Positions 38,096 through 49,834 of a DNA stretch of 64,000 nucleotides are shown here, in pieces (within the stretch, counting starts at the first letter, position 1; each line of letters begins with the position of its first letter). The stretch covers positions 210,225,054 to 210,289,053 of the forward strand of contig NC_077228.1 in assembly GCF_027887165.1 (NCBI RefSeq), written 5' to 3'. Origin of the DNA: Monodelphis domestica. Its lineage: Eukaryota; Chordata; Mammalia; Didelphimorphia; Didelphidae. Under the pieces are notes generated by a model, which saw only the letters and a list, made by a program, of their open reading frames with translations, had not been told where the DNA came from and searched no databases. The translations under genes were made by a program, and so were the position numbers.

Positions 38096-38361
38096 GAAAG
38101 AGCTCACTACTTCCCAAGGTATCCCATTCCATTTTTAAACACCCCTAATGGCTATAGAATATTTCTTTACATCAAATCTCTATTTGAATCTCTGACTTCA
38201 GCTTCATTTCTCCTTGTTCTGTTCTCTAGGCTTCAGGAGTTATTAACTTGTGTTTATATGTGTAATATAGATTATATAACATATAAATATAAAAGAAATG
38301 CATATATATGTAACACATAGATATAATAAGCATATTCCAATGTAATTCATTTCCTTTTTTT

Positions 38362-38560
38362 TTTAAACCCTTACCTTCCATCTTGGAGTCAATACTGTGT
38401 ATTGGCTCCAAGGCAGAATAGTGGTCAGGGTTAGGCAATGGGGATTAAGTGACTTGCCCAGGGTCACACAGCTAGGACGTGTCTGAGGCCAAATTTGAAC
38501 CCAGGACCTCCCATCTCTAGGCCTGGCTCTCAATCCACTGAGCTACCCATCTGCCCCCAG
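38362..38560 (-). repeat. SINE-A
   Basis: Full-length reverse copy, close to the family consensus as inferred from its siblings in this window. A TA-rich stretch (38260-38335) precedes it. Confidence 0.94.
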
Positions 38561-38751
38561 TTCATTTCCTTTTTAAGCCTATCTATTTTATTTTATGCAT
38601 TTAAAAATATGATTCGTAGAACAGATCCATAGACTTCCTCAGAAGGAAGTCCAAGGAGTCCATAACACAAACAAGTTTCTGGTGGGCCTTAGGACCAAGC
38701 AGAACAAATCTAATCCTTCTCTAATTTAGACCTTCAAATACTTAAGGAAAG

Positions 38752-39130
38752 CTATCAGCTAGGTAGCTCAGAAGATAGAGAGCCAGGCCTGGAGATGAGA
38801 GAACCTGGGTTCAAACCTGGCCTCAGATACCTCTTGGTTATGTGACCTTGGGCAAGTCACTTAACCTCAATTGTCTAGCCCTTACTGCTTTTCTGTCTTG
38901 GAATAGACAGAAGGTAATGGCTTAAAAAGAAATAAGAGGAGCAGTTAGGTGGCTAAGTGATTTGAGAGACAGGCCTAGAGACGGGAGGTCCTAGATTCAA
39001 ATGTGGCCTCAGATACTTCCTAGCTGTGTGGCCCTAGGCAAGTCACTTAACCCCCATTGCCTAGCCCTTACCACTCTTCTGCCTTTGAACCAATACACAG
39101 TATTGATTCTAATACAGAAGGTAAGGGGAA
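38752..39130 (+). repeat. Two SINE-A copies in tandem
   Basis: 38752-38930 (tail shortened) and 38938-39130 (full tail, acagaaggtaagggg), the second leading straight into a (GGAA)n array. Confidence 0.92.
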
Positions 39131-39156
39131 AGAAAGAGAGAGACAGAGAAAGAAGT

Positions 39157-39370
39157 GAAGGAAGGAAGGAAGGAAGGAAGGAAGGAAGGAAGGAAGGAAG
39201 GAAGGAAGGAAGGAAGAAAGGAAGGAAGGAAGGAAGGAAGGAAGGAAGGAAGGGAGGAAGGGAGGAAGGAAGGAAGGAAGGAAGGAAGGAAGGAAGGAAG
39301 GAAGGAAGGAAGGAAGGAAGGAAGGAAGGAAGGAAGGAAGGAAGGAAGAAAGAACGAAAGAAGGAAAGAA
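39157..39370. repeat. (GGAA)n array on a SINE-A tail
   Basis: About 50 GGAA units with a few GAAA and GGAG interruptions, preceded by an A/G-rich transition from the SINE tail. Confidence 0.98.
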
Positions 39371-39374
39371 AGAA

Positions 39375-39430
39375 GAGCCTCAACTCACCCAGCCACTCAT
39401 CAGAGCCTCAGCTCACCCAGCCACTCATCA
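39375..39430. repeat. 28-bp tandem duplication
   Basis: Two units at 39375-39402 and 39403-39430 differ at one base (caactcaccc versus cagctcaccc). Confidence 0.95.
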
Positions 39431-40383
39431 GCCTCACTCCTTCAGGCTAAATATCCTTCAGCCAATTATTATATTGCAAAAGTCTTCACTCTCCTGGCTG
39501 CTCCTCTTTGGAAATGCTTCAGTTTATCTGTACTTAGCACAGTGCTCAAATAGTAGATGCTTCATAAATGTAGATTATCAATATCCTTCCTAAAATTTTG
39601 AGACTAGAACCAAATACTGTATTTCAGATGTGACCTAACCAGGTCAGGAACCTAACCATAAATGTACCCAAATCCAATTATACCTTTTCCTCAAACAGAA
39701 CTATAACTGGAATAGGGCAAACAGTACTTTCTTTCCAAAAAGTATCAAAATGTAAAGTGTAATAGCCCATGTACTACTTTAGCAGGTAGACAGAAACACT
39801 GAATTTGGCACCTAGTTATATAGCAATCTATCAGCTGGCATTTATCTTCCATGGAATCTTATACCATGGCCTTCGTATACATTCTAGCTTATCCATCTCC
39901 TCTTTTCCCCTAGCTAAATTTGCCTAAAAAGGTGATAGTTGGGCTGCTTGCAGAGGGCCACTTTGTGGTGCTTACCATCCAGGCAAACAATCATTAGAGC
40001 TCTACCTCCAAGGTTCTCAGAATTCCTGGGTCTATGGATAACAGACTCAGCTGTGATCTATTGGAATAGAAGAATGGCAGACATATAGACATCTCCCTAT
40101 GCCAATGCTTTTCAAGCTGTATTCTGTGAAAACCTAGTGTTTGATGAGAAAATGTCAATGTTAACCACATTTTTTCTTTAAAAATGTGAAACTATCATAT
40201 TTGACCAAAAATGCTCTTTATGGGGGACAAATTTTCCATATGAAAATAGGCTTAATTTATCCAATTTACTTCACAATTTTCCCAAATCATCCTCTACCCT
40301 AGAGGTATTTCAGACCCTCTAAAATGAAACTTTTAGATTCTATCAATGTATTTCAATTCCCAAAGTATTATGTGCCCCTTTAG

Positions 40384-40388
<5 letters not shown>
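39431..40388. other. Intergenic, nothing recognised
   Basis: About 950 bp of non-repetitive sequence without coding support. Confidence 0.5.

Positions 40389-40450
<62 letters not shown>
40389..40450. repeat. (TC)n microsatellite
   Basis: About 31 TC units without interruption. Confidence 0.98.
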
Positions 40451-40454
<4 letters not shown>

Positions 40455-40889
40455 ACTTTGAGGAGATCCTCAATCATTGATTACTATAACTGGATGCCAA
40501 CCCGTATATCTATCCCATCTATTCCAACATCTATTCCAGCCCTATAACCTACTGCTTGAAATGGAAACTAGAATGAGATTAGGGCTGGGGGTCAGAAGAA
40601 AGGGGAATGGGTACCATCTGACTTCTCAGTAGGATCAGAAACCATCTTTAAAAATCCCTCTGTTAACACACTTTCCACCTTCCTTCTATTTTCTTTGCCT
40701 GAAGTGAAATTGAATGTCATCTCCCCTTTTTCCTTTTCTCATTTAAAGTCTTGTGTATACACAAACTAACACTAACACACACTCAAATGAACCTCCTGGA
40801 CATGCATAGTTTTAGCTTTACACCCATCCAAATGCACAGACATAAACTCCTTATATACATATTCTTACACATACGCCCCTTATTGCTTC

Positions 40890-41456
40890 ATGGTCAGGTA
40901 CCACTCCACCCCCTCCTCTAGACAAGGTATGTTCTTTACTCTGGAACTGTGGTCCTACCTAATCTATCATTCTTACTCCCTCCCATCATTCCGTCTCATT
41001 TCACGTCACCCATGCAGCAGTTTGTCCTCTTCCTACCAGGCTGCTTGTTATCCCTGGCACTACCCTTTTCTCTGTAGTGGCATTTCTTTCCCTACTTCCC
41101 TAGAGTCCCTTCTGGTTATTTCCGGTATATGCCTGGTCTTTGCCCTTCTCCTTCCCCTCATCCTGTCCCCTCTCACCTCCTCCACTCTAGTAACTCCCTC
41201 TTCCTCCAGTTGCCCAGCTCTCCAACCTCAGTTCCCTTGCCCAAGTCTCTATAGACTTCTCCCCACCTCCCTTAGCTTCAATTCTCTTACTGAGTCAAGA
41301 CCCCTGTTCCCCTTTCCCCTCATTGTTCCCATTCCTGGCAAACTTCTGCCAGCCCCTGGCCTTTCTCGTGTCTCAGTCCTTAGTCCTCCTTTAGAAAAAC
41401 AAGCCAGAACCTACTGTCAGATCCCCAGGAAGAGAAAGGAGGGAAGGGGCGGGTGA
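40890..41456 (+). other. Unrecognised 188-codon open frame in non-repetitive sequence
   Basis: The frame is rich in Ser, Leu and Pro, has one hydrophobic stretch (VISGICLVFALLLPLILSPL, about residues 75-94), and ends in a basic tail. The DNA is strongly pyrimidine-rich, which favours long open frames by chance. No splice-supported partner exon or known family is visible. I do not claim that it is a gene; it is listed because it is the longest open frame here that is neither simple repeat nor L1. Confidence 0.12.
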
Positions 41457-41739
41457 GGGGCCTGATATGGTGGCCTCTGCTGGCATCTCATGCGTTTCTG
41501 TTTCACAGGAGCAAAGGAGCCAATTGCCCTCTACCTCTGCCTTGCTCTCCACTCTCTTTTTCTCATTTTCTCCCCTTCCATACCCTCTCCCTTCCCAGGC
41601 TTCCCTTCTCTCCTCTCTCCCAGCAGCTGACTGAAGCATTTCAATACAGCTTTGGGTTACCTTTGCTGCCCCCTCCCTGAAAATCAGCATCCTCCAGGTT
41701 TCTGTCACTACGTTCCCTCCATCAAAAGAATTAACTTGT

Positions 41740-42640
41740 CTCCTTCATGGAGTGGTCACTGATTTGTGGGAGGCCCCGCAGTCAGGGACAAGGACAGGGT
41801 CAGACCCATGAGCAAGGACGGTTTGAAGCGGGCATGAAGAGAAAGAGGCAGGGACAGATCCAAAAAAGACAAAAAGTAGGAACAGGGGCTTCCAGAAGAC
41901 AAGGGCACAGGCAAAGGAGACAGGATCGCGGAAAGGATTTAGACCGGGGTCAGGGCAAAGAGCAGAAACAAAGGCGGGAGGCCTGAGGACAGTGCTTGCT
42001 TCAAGTCAACAGGTCCCCGGATTGGGGGGTTGGGGGAGAGAAGAGGAGAAGCGTAATTGTTCAAGGCAAATCAGTGCCTCCCTCTAAGCCGTGCTGGAGG
42101 AGGACTCCCTGTGTGTCTGGGAAAGGCCAGGGGGCACCAACAAGTGGGGGGCATTACTCACAGTTAGCCTGGCACGATGAGGTCCCCAACAGGGCTCGGG
42201 TTTCCTGTCCTACCCTCTCCCCGATATCTCTCTCTTCAGGCTAAGACTGAGGCTAGGGCTGGGGCTGGGGCTGGGGCTGGGACTCCAGGGGACTTGGCTG
42301 GGGGGCCGGCCGGCCAGGGACAGCTGCTACTGCTGATGTCAGAGGGTCATGAGTGAAACCTGAGGACCGAGCCAATCTTCAGGTAGGAGCCTTGTCCTTC
42401 GCTTGGCTTTCAGACATGGCTCCCAGCTCAGCCGGGAGACGCTGCCGCCCTCGGGGGGCTCCTCAGCGATCCAGGGGTGAAGGAGACCCCGGCAGCCGAT
42501 ACTCACGCACCCCACTCCCTCCCTCTCACGCACACCTAACACAAACGCACAAACAACAGAGCCCTCCCTGCAAGCAGTCCCACACTTATCTTTATACGCT
42601 CTCGCATACACATGAATGCCAAGCATTCCCCCCAATATAC
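41740..42640. promoter_or_regulatory. Candidate CpG-enriched regulatory region
   Basis: Non-repetitive, clearly more GC-rich than its surroundings, with roughly 28 CpG between 41820 and 42610 by eye. It holds a GGGGCT-type G-run array (42251-42284), the palindrome GGCCGGCCGGCC (42306-42317 region), an E-box CAGCTG (near 42321) and GTGATGTCA-like text nearby. Several short open frames cross it without support. Confidence 0.35.
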
Positions 42641-42719
42641 TAACACGCTCCTGCTCATACGAATTTCTGCTTACTCATACTCAACTCCAAACGTGGACGT
42701 TTGTACCCAAGAACACAAA

Positions 42720-42945
42720 AACCAACATTTCTACAGCTCTTTAAGGCGTACAAAGCACCTTGTATACATATATTAACTCTTTTGACAACAACCTGGGAAA
42801 TAGGTGCAATTGTCCCCATTTGAGAGATGAAGAAACTGAGGCTGAGAGAGGTTAGGGGACTCATTTAGTCGCACAGCTAAGAAGTTTCTGAAATAGGAAT
42901 CAAATTCAGATTTTTCTGATTGTCAAACCCAACTCACGACTCCTC
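42720..42945 (-). repeat. MIR-type SINE
   Basis: acagctctttaaggcgtaca tail, gagatgaagaaactgaggct core. Confidence 0.88.
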
Positions 42946-43019
42946 CTAGCGATCCTTTGTAGTACATGCTCACAGAAACAACCAAAGGTCCTCCTCATCT
43001 AAATGTTTTCCAATCTAAT

Positions 43020-43740
43020 CGTTAGCACGCATTTATTAAGCACCTACTATGTGCCATGCATTTTGTGTGTCCGTAGCGATATGTCCCATCCCTCTTTACA
43101 TCCCCCACCCCCATCATCTCACATGGATCTATTCCGAATATACCCTATCTATGGACACTCTTTGGAGCTGGCCAGAACATGACCAAAAGAATACGTATGT
43201 AGATGGCGTCAACTATAGGAGAGACGGTGTGGAAGGAAATATTCACTTTTCCCTGCTACTTCTAAGGCTGATAGGCTCAGATACTCCACCTCCCCACCCC
43301 CTATTCAAACTTCTCCCGTTACCCACCCCAAAATCCAGAACCCAAGGACTCTGTAGACTTTGGTGACCCCTGGTGGCCAACAGGTGACTGCCATATATAT
43401 ATATGTATGTATAACCTTAAAAAAAATTTTTTTAACCCAGGCCAAAGAGGTAAGGGCTAGGTAATTGGGGTTAAGTGCCTCACCCAGAATCATACAGCTA
43501 AACCAACACCCACATCTCCTGCCCCCCTCACTGCCCCTCCCAAATCTTCCCCTCCCCCCAAATTCTGTCCTTATATAAAGGTAGAATCCTGTGCTTGAAT
43601 TATTTTTCCTAGACAAGGAGCTGGATACTAATAAGGTTTCTCTTATTGAGTAACAGGCATTTTCTTTTTTTCTTTTCTTTTTTTTCTTTCCTTTTCTTTT
43701 CCTTCCTTCCTGTTTTTCCTGTTTTTCCTTCTTTCTTTTT
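43020..43740. other. Intergenic; a short ancient repeat and partial SINE-A
   Basis: 43020-43065 (catttattaagcacctacta) is an ancient repeat end. 43415-43505 is a partial reverse SINE-A. The rest is unassigned. Confidence 0.55.
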
Positions 43741-43746
43741 CTCTTT

Positions 43747-44066
43747 CCTCCTTCCTTCCTTCCTTCCTTCCTTCTTTCCTTCCTTCCTTCCTTCCTTCCT
43801 TCCTTCCTTCCTTCCTTCCTTCCTTCCTTCCTTCCTTCCTTCCTTCCTTCCTTCCTTCCTTCCTTCCTTCCTTTTTCCTTGCCTTCTGCCTTAGAATCAA
43901 AACTGTATATTGATTCCAACATAGAAGAGAGGTAAAAACTAGGCGATGGGAGTTAAGTGACTTGCCCAGGGTCACACAACTAGGAAATGTCTAAGTTCGG
44001 ATCTGAATCCAGGACCTCCTATCTCTGAACCTGGCTTTCAGTCCACTGAGCCACCTAGCTGTCCCT
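43747..44066. repeat. (TTCC)n array (43747-43872) joined to a reverse SINE-A (43873-44066)
   Basis: About 30 TTCC units end in ctttttccttgccttctgcc, i.e. the SINE-A tail. The SINE reads on the minus strand. Confidence 0.95.
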
Positions 44067-44069
44067 ATG

Positions 44070-45050
44070 TATTACCTTCTTACAAACCCTGTTCCCCCAC
44101 CACTTATGACTGCTTTATTTCAACAAAGCATTCTTCAAGGAATTGGGGATCTAAGAATGAATAAGAGCACAGTCCATGCCCTCAAGAAACTTAAATTTTA
44201 ATTGGAAGGATGCTAGGAATATATGCTAGTATGCTAAGAATAAACCTGTGCACAATTAACTATAATACAAGAAAAATATAATGACGGTGAAGGAAACATC
44301 CAGACAAAGTGCTGTGATAAATTTGAGGAAGGAGAGATCACTTCTAAATAGAAGGAATAAAAAGGAATTCATGAAGAAGGTAGTACCTTGGATGAGCTTG
44401 AAGGAAGGGAAGAATTTTAGCAGATATACATGTCTGGGGTCAGGGCACAGGGTCATCTTAGGTATAGGAGATGGCATGAGAAAAAACAAATACCAACTTG
44501 CCATCACACAAAGGGACCTGGTTAGGCTAGTGGTGACACCCAAAGGTGTAGAAGACAAATTTTAACTCTCACTAGGTTTCGCTTTTAGATGATTGAATCC
44601 AGAGCCTCCATCCCAATGTGTTTGTCTGTGACAAGCCTCTTGGCCATAGAAACTAGGCACATATCTGAACAGCCAAATTCCAGCCAGTTGTGTCTGCCCA
44701 CATACAAGTTCCCAAAGGGTGAGCTCTGCACCAGGAGACAGTAACTAGAATACAGACAGAATAGAAGACAGAAATTGGTCCTTAGAACAACATTAGTCTT
44801 TTCCCCTGGTGTTACATACCAGTCATCCCTGCTATTGAGGAGACTGAAGCTGGCAGATTTCCTTACGCTCCAGAGTTCTAGAGTGGTCTAAATGCTAATT
44901 AAATGTCTCCACTTGTTGGGCATGAATATGTTTAGTCCCCAAGAAGTGGGAGGCCATGTTACTTGAGGAGAGCCAAACCAGCCCAGATTTGAAATGAACA
45001 GTTCATAGCTGTGCTTTATGGTTGTGAGATCTGCCCTGTCAATGTCCTCT
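44070..45050. other. Intergenic, old repeat pieces only
   Basis: 44110-44210 contains ccatgccctcaagaaactta, an ancient repeat phrase. 44280-44560 has an open frame of 94 codons that overlaps old repeat-like text (ggatgagcttgaaggaaggg); not supported as a gene. Confidence 0.45.
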
Positions 45051-45054
45051 GCAC

Positions 45055-45250
45055 TTCCAACCAGGTAGAGGACCTGGAGTCAGGAAGACTCTTCTGAGTT
45101 CCTGAGCTCAAATCTGGCCTCAGCCTCTCACTAAGCCATGTTTGCCTCAGTTATCTCAGTTGTAAAATGAGCCAGAGAAAGAAGTGGCAAACTACTCCAG
45201 TATCTTTGCCAAGAAAACTCCAAATGGGGTCATGAAGAGTTGTATGCCTA
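45055..45250 (+). repeat. SINE-B
   Basis: Head truncated; core and tail (aaatggggtcatgaagagtt) good. 45270-45360 is an ancient repeat end (ccctcaaggagcttacattc). 45361-45780 is unassigned. Confidence 0.85.
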
Positions 45251-45784
45251 TACACCTGGCTGCCCTTTTTTATGCCAAATATTGTGCTAAGCACTTGGAA
45301 CACAAAGACAAAAATCAAGCAATCATTGCCCTCAAGGAGCTTACATTCTAACTAGGAAAACAACATGAACATATGTCAATATGAGGCCCCTTCTAAAAGG
45401 TGTAGAAATAGCCTGGATCTTCAGAGGCTGATGAGTTTGGGAGTTTTTCCTTATTTCCTGAGGCAAAACTAGTAAAAGAAAAAAAGAACATGGGAAAGAA
45501 GAAAGAGCACACTTGGAAGACAGATGGCAAAGTTGGACTTGGGAAGGAGAGCCCAGAGTAGATATTGGGGGATGGAGTGCAGTTTGAACAGCGGTCACAG
45601 ATCGGATCTCTTTCTTCCAAGTCCTCTGGTAGAGGAAGGCAAGGCAAGGAGGGATGATGCAGATTACTCCAATCAATGGTAGATTGCAAAATGAACCTAT
45701 TCCTAGTACTTTCAGGTAGGTATGATCCATTCCTTTATTCTGTTCATTTATTCTCTTATCAGTGGTGTGTTTTTTCTTCATAAG

Positions 45785-46035
45785 AGGCACCCAGGTGGAC
45801 CAGTGGGTAGTGTGCAGTCAGGAAGAGTTCAAATTCAGCCTCAGACACTACTTAATAGCGGTGAGACTCTGGGTAATTCACTTAACCTCTGTCTCAGTTT
45901 CTTTGATTGTAAAAAGAGTACCATAACAGCATCTATCTCCAGGGTTATCAAATGAGATGATGTGTATCAAGTTCTTAGCATAGTGGCTTAGAATATAGAA
46001 AGTACTTATAAATGCTTATTTCTTTCCTTCCTTTT
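45785..46035 (+). repeat. MIR-type SINE
   Basis: Forward copy ending in a diverged tail (cttataaatgcttatttctt) and then a short TTCC run. Confidence 0.82.
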
Positions 46036-46329
46036 TAAACAACCACAGTCAACTATGTGTCCTCGTGTCCATTGGTTCTTGGCAAAAGGGCAATAATGCC
46101 CTTTCCTAGAACTGGGCTGGGATCCCAACATCAGTCCATTGCTCCCTTCCCTTTCTCTGTCTCTTTGTTTCTATTTCTGTCTTTCTCTCTGTTTCTCTCT
46201 CTGAAATGGGGCAAAATCAGGAGCCATTCATACATTTCAGAACTAAACTCCCCAGGGCAGAATTAATATCGACTTAGGTCTTTCTTTCATTCAACCCCAT
46301 CAGACTAGGCATCTTACTTCTTCGTTTTG

Positions 46330-47100
46330 CTATGAAACTTGGGATCAAGGAGGTCCACAGAGAACATACACAGAATACATGCAAAAAAAAATACATGGGG
46401 AAGGAGAACTCAAGCAGCTATTGGGGGAGATGGGGAAAGGCATCATGTGGAAGGTGACCTTGATCTGAATCTTGAAGGGGAAGCCAGGAATTCTGAGAGG
46501 AGAGGTGAAGGCAGATTTCGTGCCAGATAAATGGAGCAGCAAAGACACAAAGATGGCAGATGGAGTCTCGTTTATGTGGAATGGGGAGTTGGCCAATATG
46601 GTTGGATCACAGAGACATGGAAGAGAATAATATAGAAGAAGACTGGAAAGATAGGAAGGAGCCAAGTTGTGAAGAGATTTAAAGGCTTGCCAAAGGAGTT
46701 CGTATGTGTGTTAAATAGCAGCTTAGTAGTAAGGTGTGAATAGAGCACCAGGCCTGGAGTCAGGAAGACCTGAGTACAACTCTGGCCTCAGACACTTTCT
46801 GGTTGTACGTCATTTAAGCTGTCTGTCTTAAATTTCCTCAACTGTAAAATAGGGATAATAATAAACCCTATCTCCCAGGCTTATTATGAGAATGAAATGA
46901 GCCAATATTTGTAAGGTGCTTTGCAAGTCTTAAAGTGATATATAAATGCTATTATTATTAACTCTTATATTTGATCCCAGTGAGGGACTGAAGTTTAACA
47001 AATCAGAGAGTGACATGACCAGACTGGTGCTTTGTGAAATTGATTTGGGTACATTGCAATGGGAAATAGCTTGAAATTGGGAGACGGCCTTCATTTTCAA
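46330..47100 (+). repeat. Ancient repeat split by a MIR-type SINE (46715-46965)
   Basis: 46330-46700 reads gaaggtgaccttgatctgaa, caaagatggcagatggagtc, gccaagttgtgaagagattt. The same kind of element continues at 46970 (atttgatcccagtgagggac, gagtgacatgaccagactgg) after the MIR-type copy. Confidence 0.6.
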
Positions 47101-47415
47101 AAAGGACCAATGACATCACCAGGCAGTAGCTTGTCAATGAATTAGATTTAAATGAAGTAGAGACACCTAAAGTCTTTAACCACACTCTCCCTTCCAGGGT
47201 CATCAAAATTCAGTGGCAAGACAAAAGCAAATAATGCATGGCCTTGGCATCTTCAATGTCTAGCTAAGCTCTAAACTGCTTACAGCACCTGCTTCAGCCA
47301 TCTTCATGGCCACTGGAATGAATTGATCTCATTTGCCCATTCCATTTGGAGAAGTCTTCACATCCTCGGGGTAGACATCCCCCTAAGTCACTGATGGGTT
47401 CAGAGACTATTGCAC
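47095..47415 (+). repeat. Marsupial interspersed repeat, family unnamed here
   Basis: aaggaccaatgacatcacca, cattcagtggcaagac-like text, ctgcttcagccatcttcatg, ggggtagacatccccctaag. I recall this text as a common marsupial repeat but cannot name it with certainty. 47430-47640 is further old repeat-like sequence. Confidence 0.55.
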
Positions 47416-47649
47416 AATAGAGACAAGAAACGAGGAGAGCCTAAACTAGGACAGTAACTAAGTTAATGGAAAGGAGGGCATATATATGAGAGATATTATT
47501 GTGAAACTCATGAGAAGACCTGGTGAACTGATTGGATATATGGGGTGAACAAGAGGGAGGAGTTGAAGATGGTGATGAGACTATGAACCTAGACGACTGG
47601 AAGGAAAATGGTCTTCTTAGCAGTCTTATTCCCAGAGTCATCCCTGCTA

Positions 47650-48960
47650 TATTGGTGGCCCAAAAATATTTGTCTATTGTTTGGATATTTAATTTAATAT
47701 TTAATTAACGATGGGCGATTTAGTTGGGGGAGGGGGAGTCAAAGGATAGCATTGTTGGCTTCCTACCTTCATCTGCCTAACTCCAGAACCCCTTCTAGCC
47801 TTTGTGGTATGATGTTGCCATGTTGGAAAAGAGAGCTAGTCACTCCCTCTCACTTGCCCCCACCTTTGTGTGGATTGGGTCACTAGCTCCTAGCTCCTCC
47901 CCTCAGACATGGCTTTCCCTCTAGTTCTTCCTTCTGCTCTACCCTTTGAGTATGATTTGGTTTTCTTTTCAAGTCAGTCTGAGAGGAAGGGAAGAAAGGG
48001 GAAAAGAAAATAGTTGAGAACCCCATCTCTCATACTATTCTTAACCCACTAACAACCCTACCCCAAAATTGAAGACTTCTTGGCTACCGAGAACCAGATC
48101 TACATTTTTCTCCTTGCTTTGGAAGCTATAAAAAATGAATCCATAGTTCTCTTTCACTTGGCTCAGGTCCCAGACAGGAACAATGACCTTGGTAAATATA
48201 AATTGTAATTTGGAGATCTATTTTTCTCTTTCTCCCCCAGGTGTTTCCCCCTCTCCCAACCGCCACCCATTTCCTTTTTTTCCACTCCCACATCTGAGTA
48301 ATGAAACATGTCCATAGTGCAATGGTAAACCACATTTATCACAGCAAATAAGCTTAAAAAAAAAAAAACCCAAATGGGAGCAGAAAGCAAATAAACTCTT
48401 AAGAAATGAAGACTGAGGAATGCCCCAGGAAGGGGGAAAAGTGGGAGGAAGGAATGAAGAGCATGATTTAGACTCGGGAATTTGGACATCCCTCGCAAAC
48501 CTAGCTCCTGCTTCAAGACTATGGTGCACAAAATCAGATCTGATGGCCCCTATTGTATTGCCCGGTGTGGCTAGTGCACTGCTCCTCTTGGTTCTCTGGG
48601 CACTCCTATTAGTACCTAGCAAAGCTCTTGGTGCAGCTGTGTGTTCCCCGATTCTTACAGTCCATGGTTGGGATCCCCTTGATATCTGACCTGTTTGCCC
48701 CAACATTAAAGCTTCTGTCCTCTGGCTCCTCCCCCCCTGCCCCCTCCTCAGTGCTGAGAGAGGCCAGCTTGTCAGTCAGTCATTAGTCCTATAGGATCAA
48801 AAAGGACAGGAATGCTAGGGATTTTCTATCCACCAGTGACCATGGCTCCCTAGTGACTTGTTATTTCCAGAATCCTGGGCTATTGGGTAACCCAGAGGCA
48901 GCAGCCCTCTTCCCTGAATCCAAATCCTGGGACAGCTCTGCAGAGAAAGGTATATGCTAA
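47650..48960. other. Intergenic, no gene recognised
   Basis: Non-repetitive, including frames of 122, 162 and 89 codons that overlap on both strands around 48160-48706; none has recognisable content or splice support. Confidence 0.45.
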
Positions 48961-48967
48961 AGAGAGC

Positions 48968-49220
48968 CTGGGTGGGGGTGGGGTGGGGGTGCAGTGGGGG
49001 TGGGGTGGGGGTGGATTAGGGACAGGCTTAAGGGATGCTAATCCCAGTTTCCTGTCCCAGAGCTATTCCGACTCAAAACTGTTTCAACTCCTTATCTTAG
49101 GGCTGCTAACAGCTGTTGAAATAGATCTCTCCTCCGCCCGCCCCAAGTTTCTGGCCCTCTTTGGTCAGGGCCGTCTTCTCCTTGGCCAGAGTGACTGCTG
49201 GGATCCAACCTAGGATAGGA
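48968..49220. promoter_or_regulatory. G-rich direct repeat plus palindromic E-box
   Basis: gtgggggtggggtgggggtg occurs twice (48972-48991 and 48994-49013 region), with many GGGG runs. About 95 bp to the right is AACAGCTGTT (49108-49117), a perfect palindromic E-box of the type preferred by myogenic bHLH proteins. Motif-based only. Confidence 0.3.
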
Positions 49221-49239
49221 CGTGCCATAACCCTCTGCA

Positions 49240-49745
49240 AAATTCAAGGTGCTGCTATTGAATGTCTGCTTGTGCTTAGCCTCAGCTAAGTGACCAGCCG
49301 AAATCTTGTATTACTTCTTTTATGCTGACACGATGAGTGTTTTTCTCAATTTGAGGAATTAGTTATGGTTTAGTGTATTAGGTATGGTTCAGTGTAATTA
49401 TTTGCCCACAATCTGTTCAGGGTTAATAATTTTCCTTGAAGCGAAGCTGCTTGTGATGTCATAGTTTACATGCTAAAAGTTGAGTAGTTTTTTCTTGTAA
49501 CTTTTATAACAACCTCCCCCATTCCTTCACCTCAACTCCCTAAGAAAACTTCTTCTTCTTCCAAGATTGTTTTCAGGATAATAATTAGTCCTAGGCTGAG
49601 GAGACTGCTCACCCTTGAGATAATAATAATAGCTAGAATTTATATGCTTCTTTAAGGTTTGCCAAACACTTTACAAATATTTCTTCATTTTATCCTCATA
49701 ACAACCCTGGAAGGTAGGTGCTATCACGATCCTCATTTTCAACCA
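49240..49745. other. Unassigned sequence and a MIR-type SINE (49620-49745, -)
   Basis: The MIR-type copy has tttgccaaacactttacaaa and cataacaaccctggaaggta. The rest is unassigned. Confidence 0.6.
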
Positions 49746-49834
49746 TCCCCCAACGAATGAGCTCAGTTTCCAGTTCTTTGCTGTTAAAAAAAAAATGTAG
49801 TGCTACACTCAATTCTGGTTTACAAAGGACTTTT

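Noticed and set aside
42415..42643. ATG in a strong start context opening a short Arg/Pro-rich frame (APSSAGRRCRPRGAPQ)
   Set aside because: No supported continuation; an upstream donor-like CAG|GTAGGAG and acceptor-like TTTCAG are only about 30 nt apart, too close for an intron.
48126..48706. Overlapping frames of 69-162 codons on both strands
   Set aside because: They overlap each other in several frames, have no known motif and no coherent splice signals.
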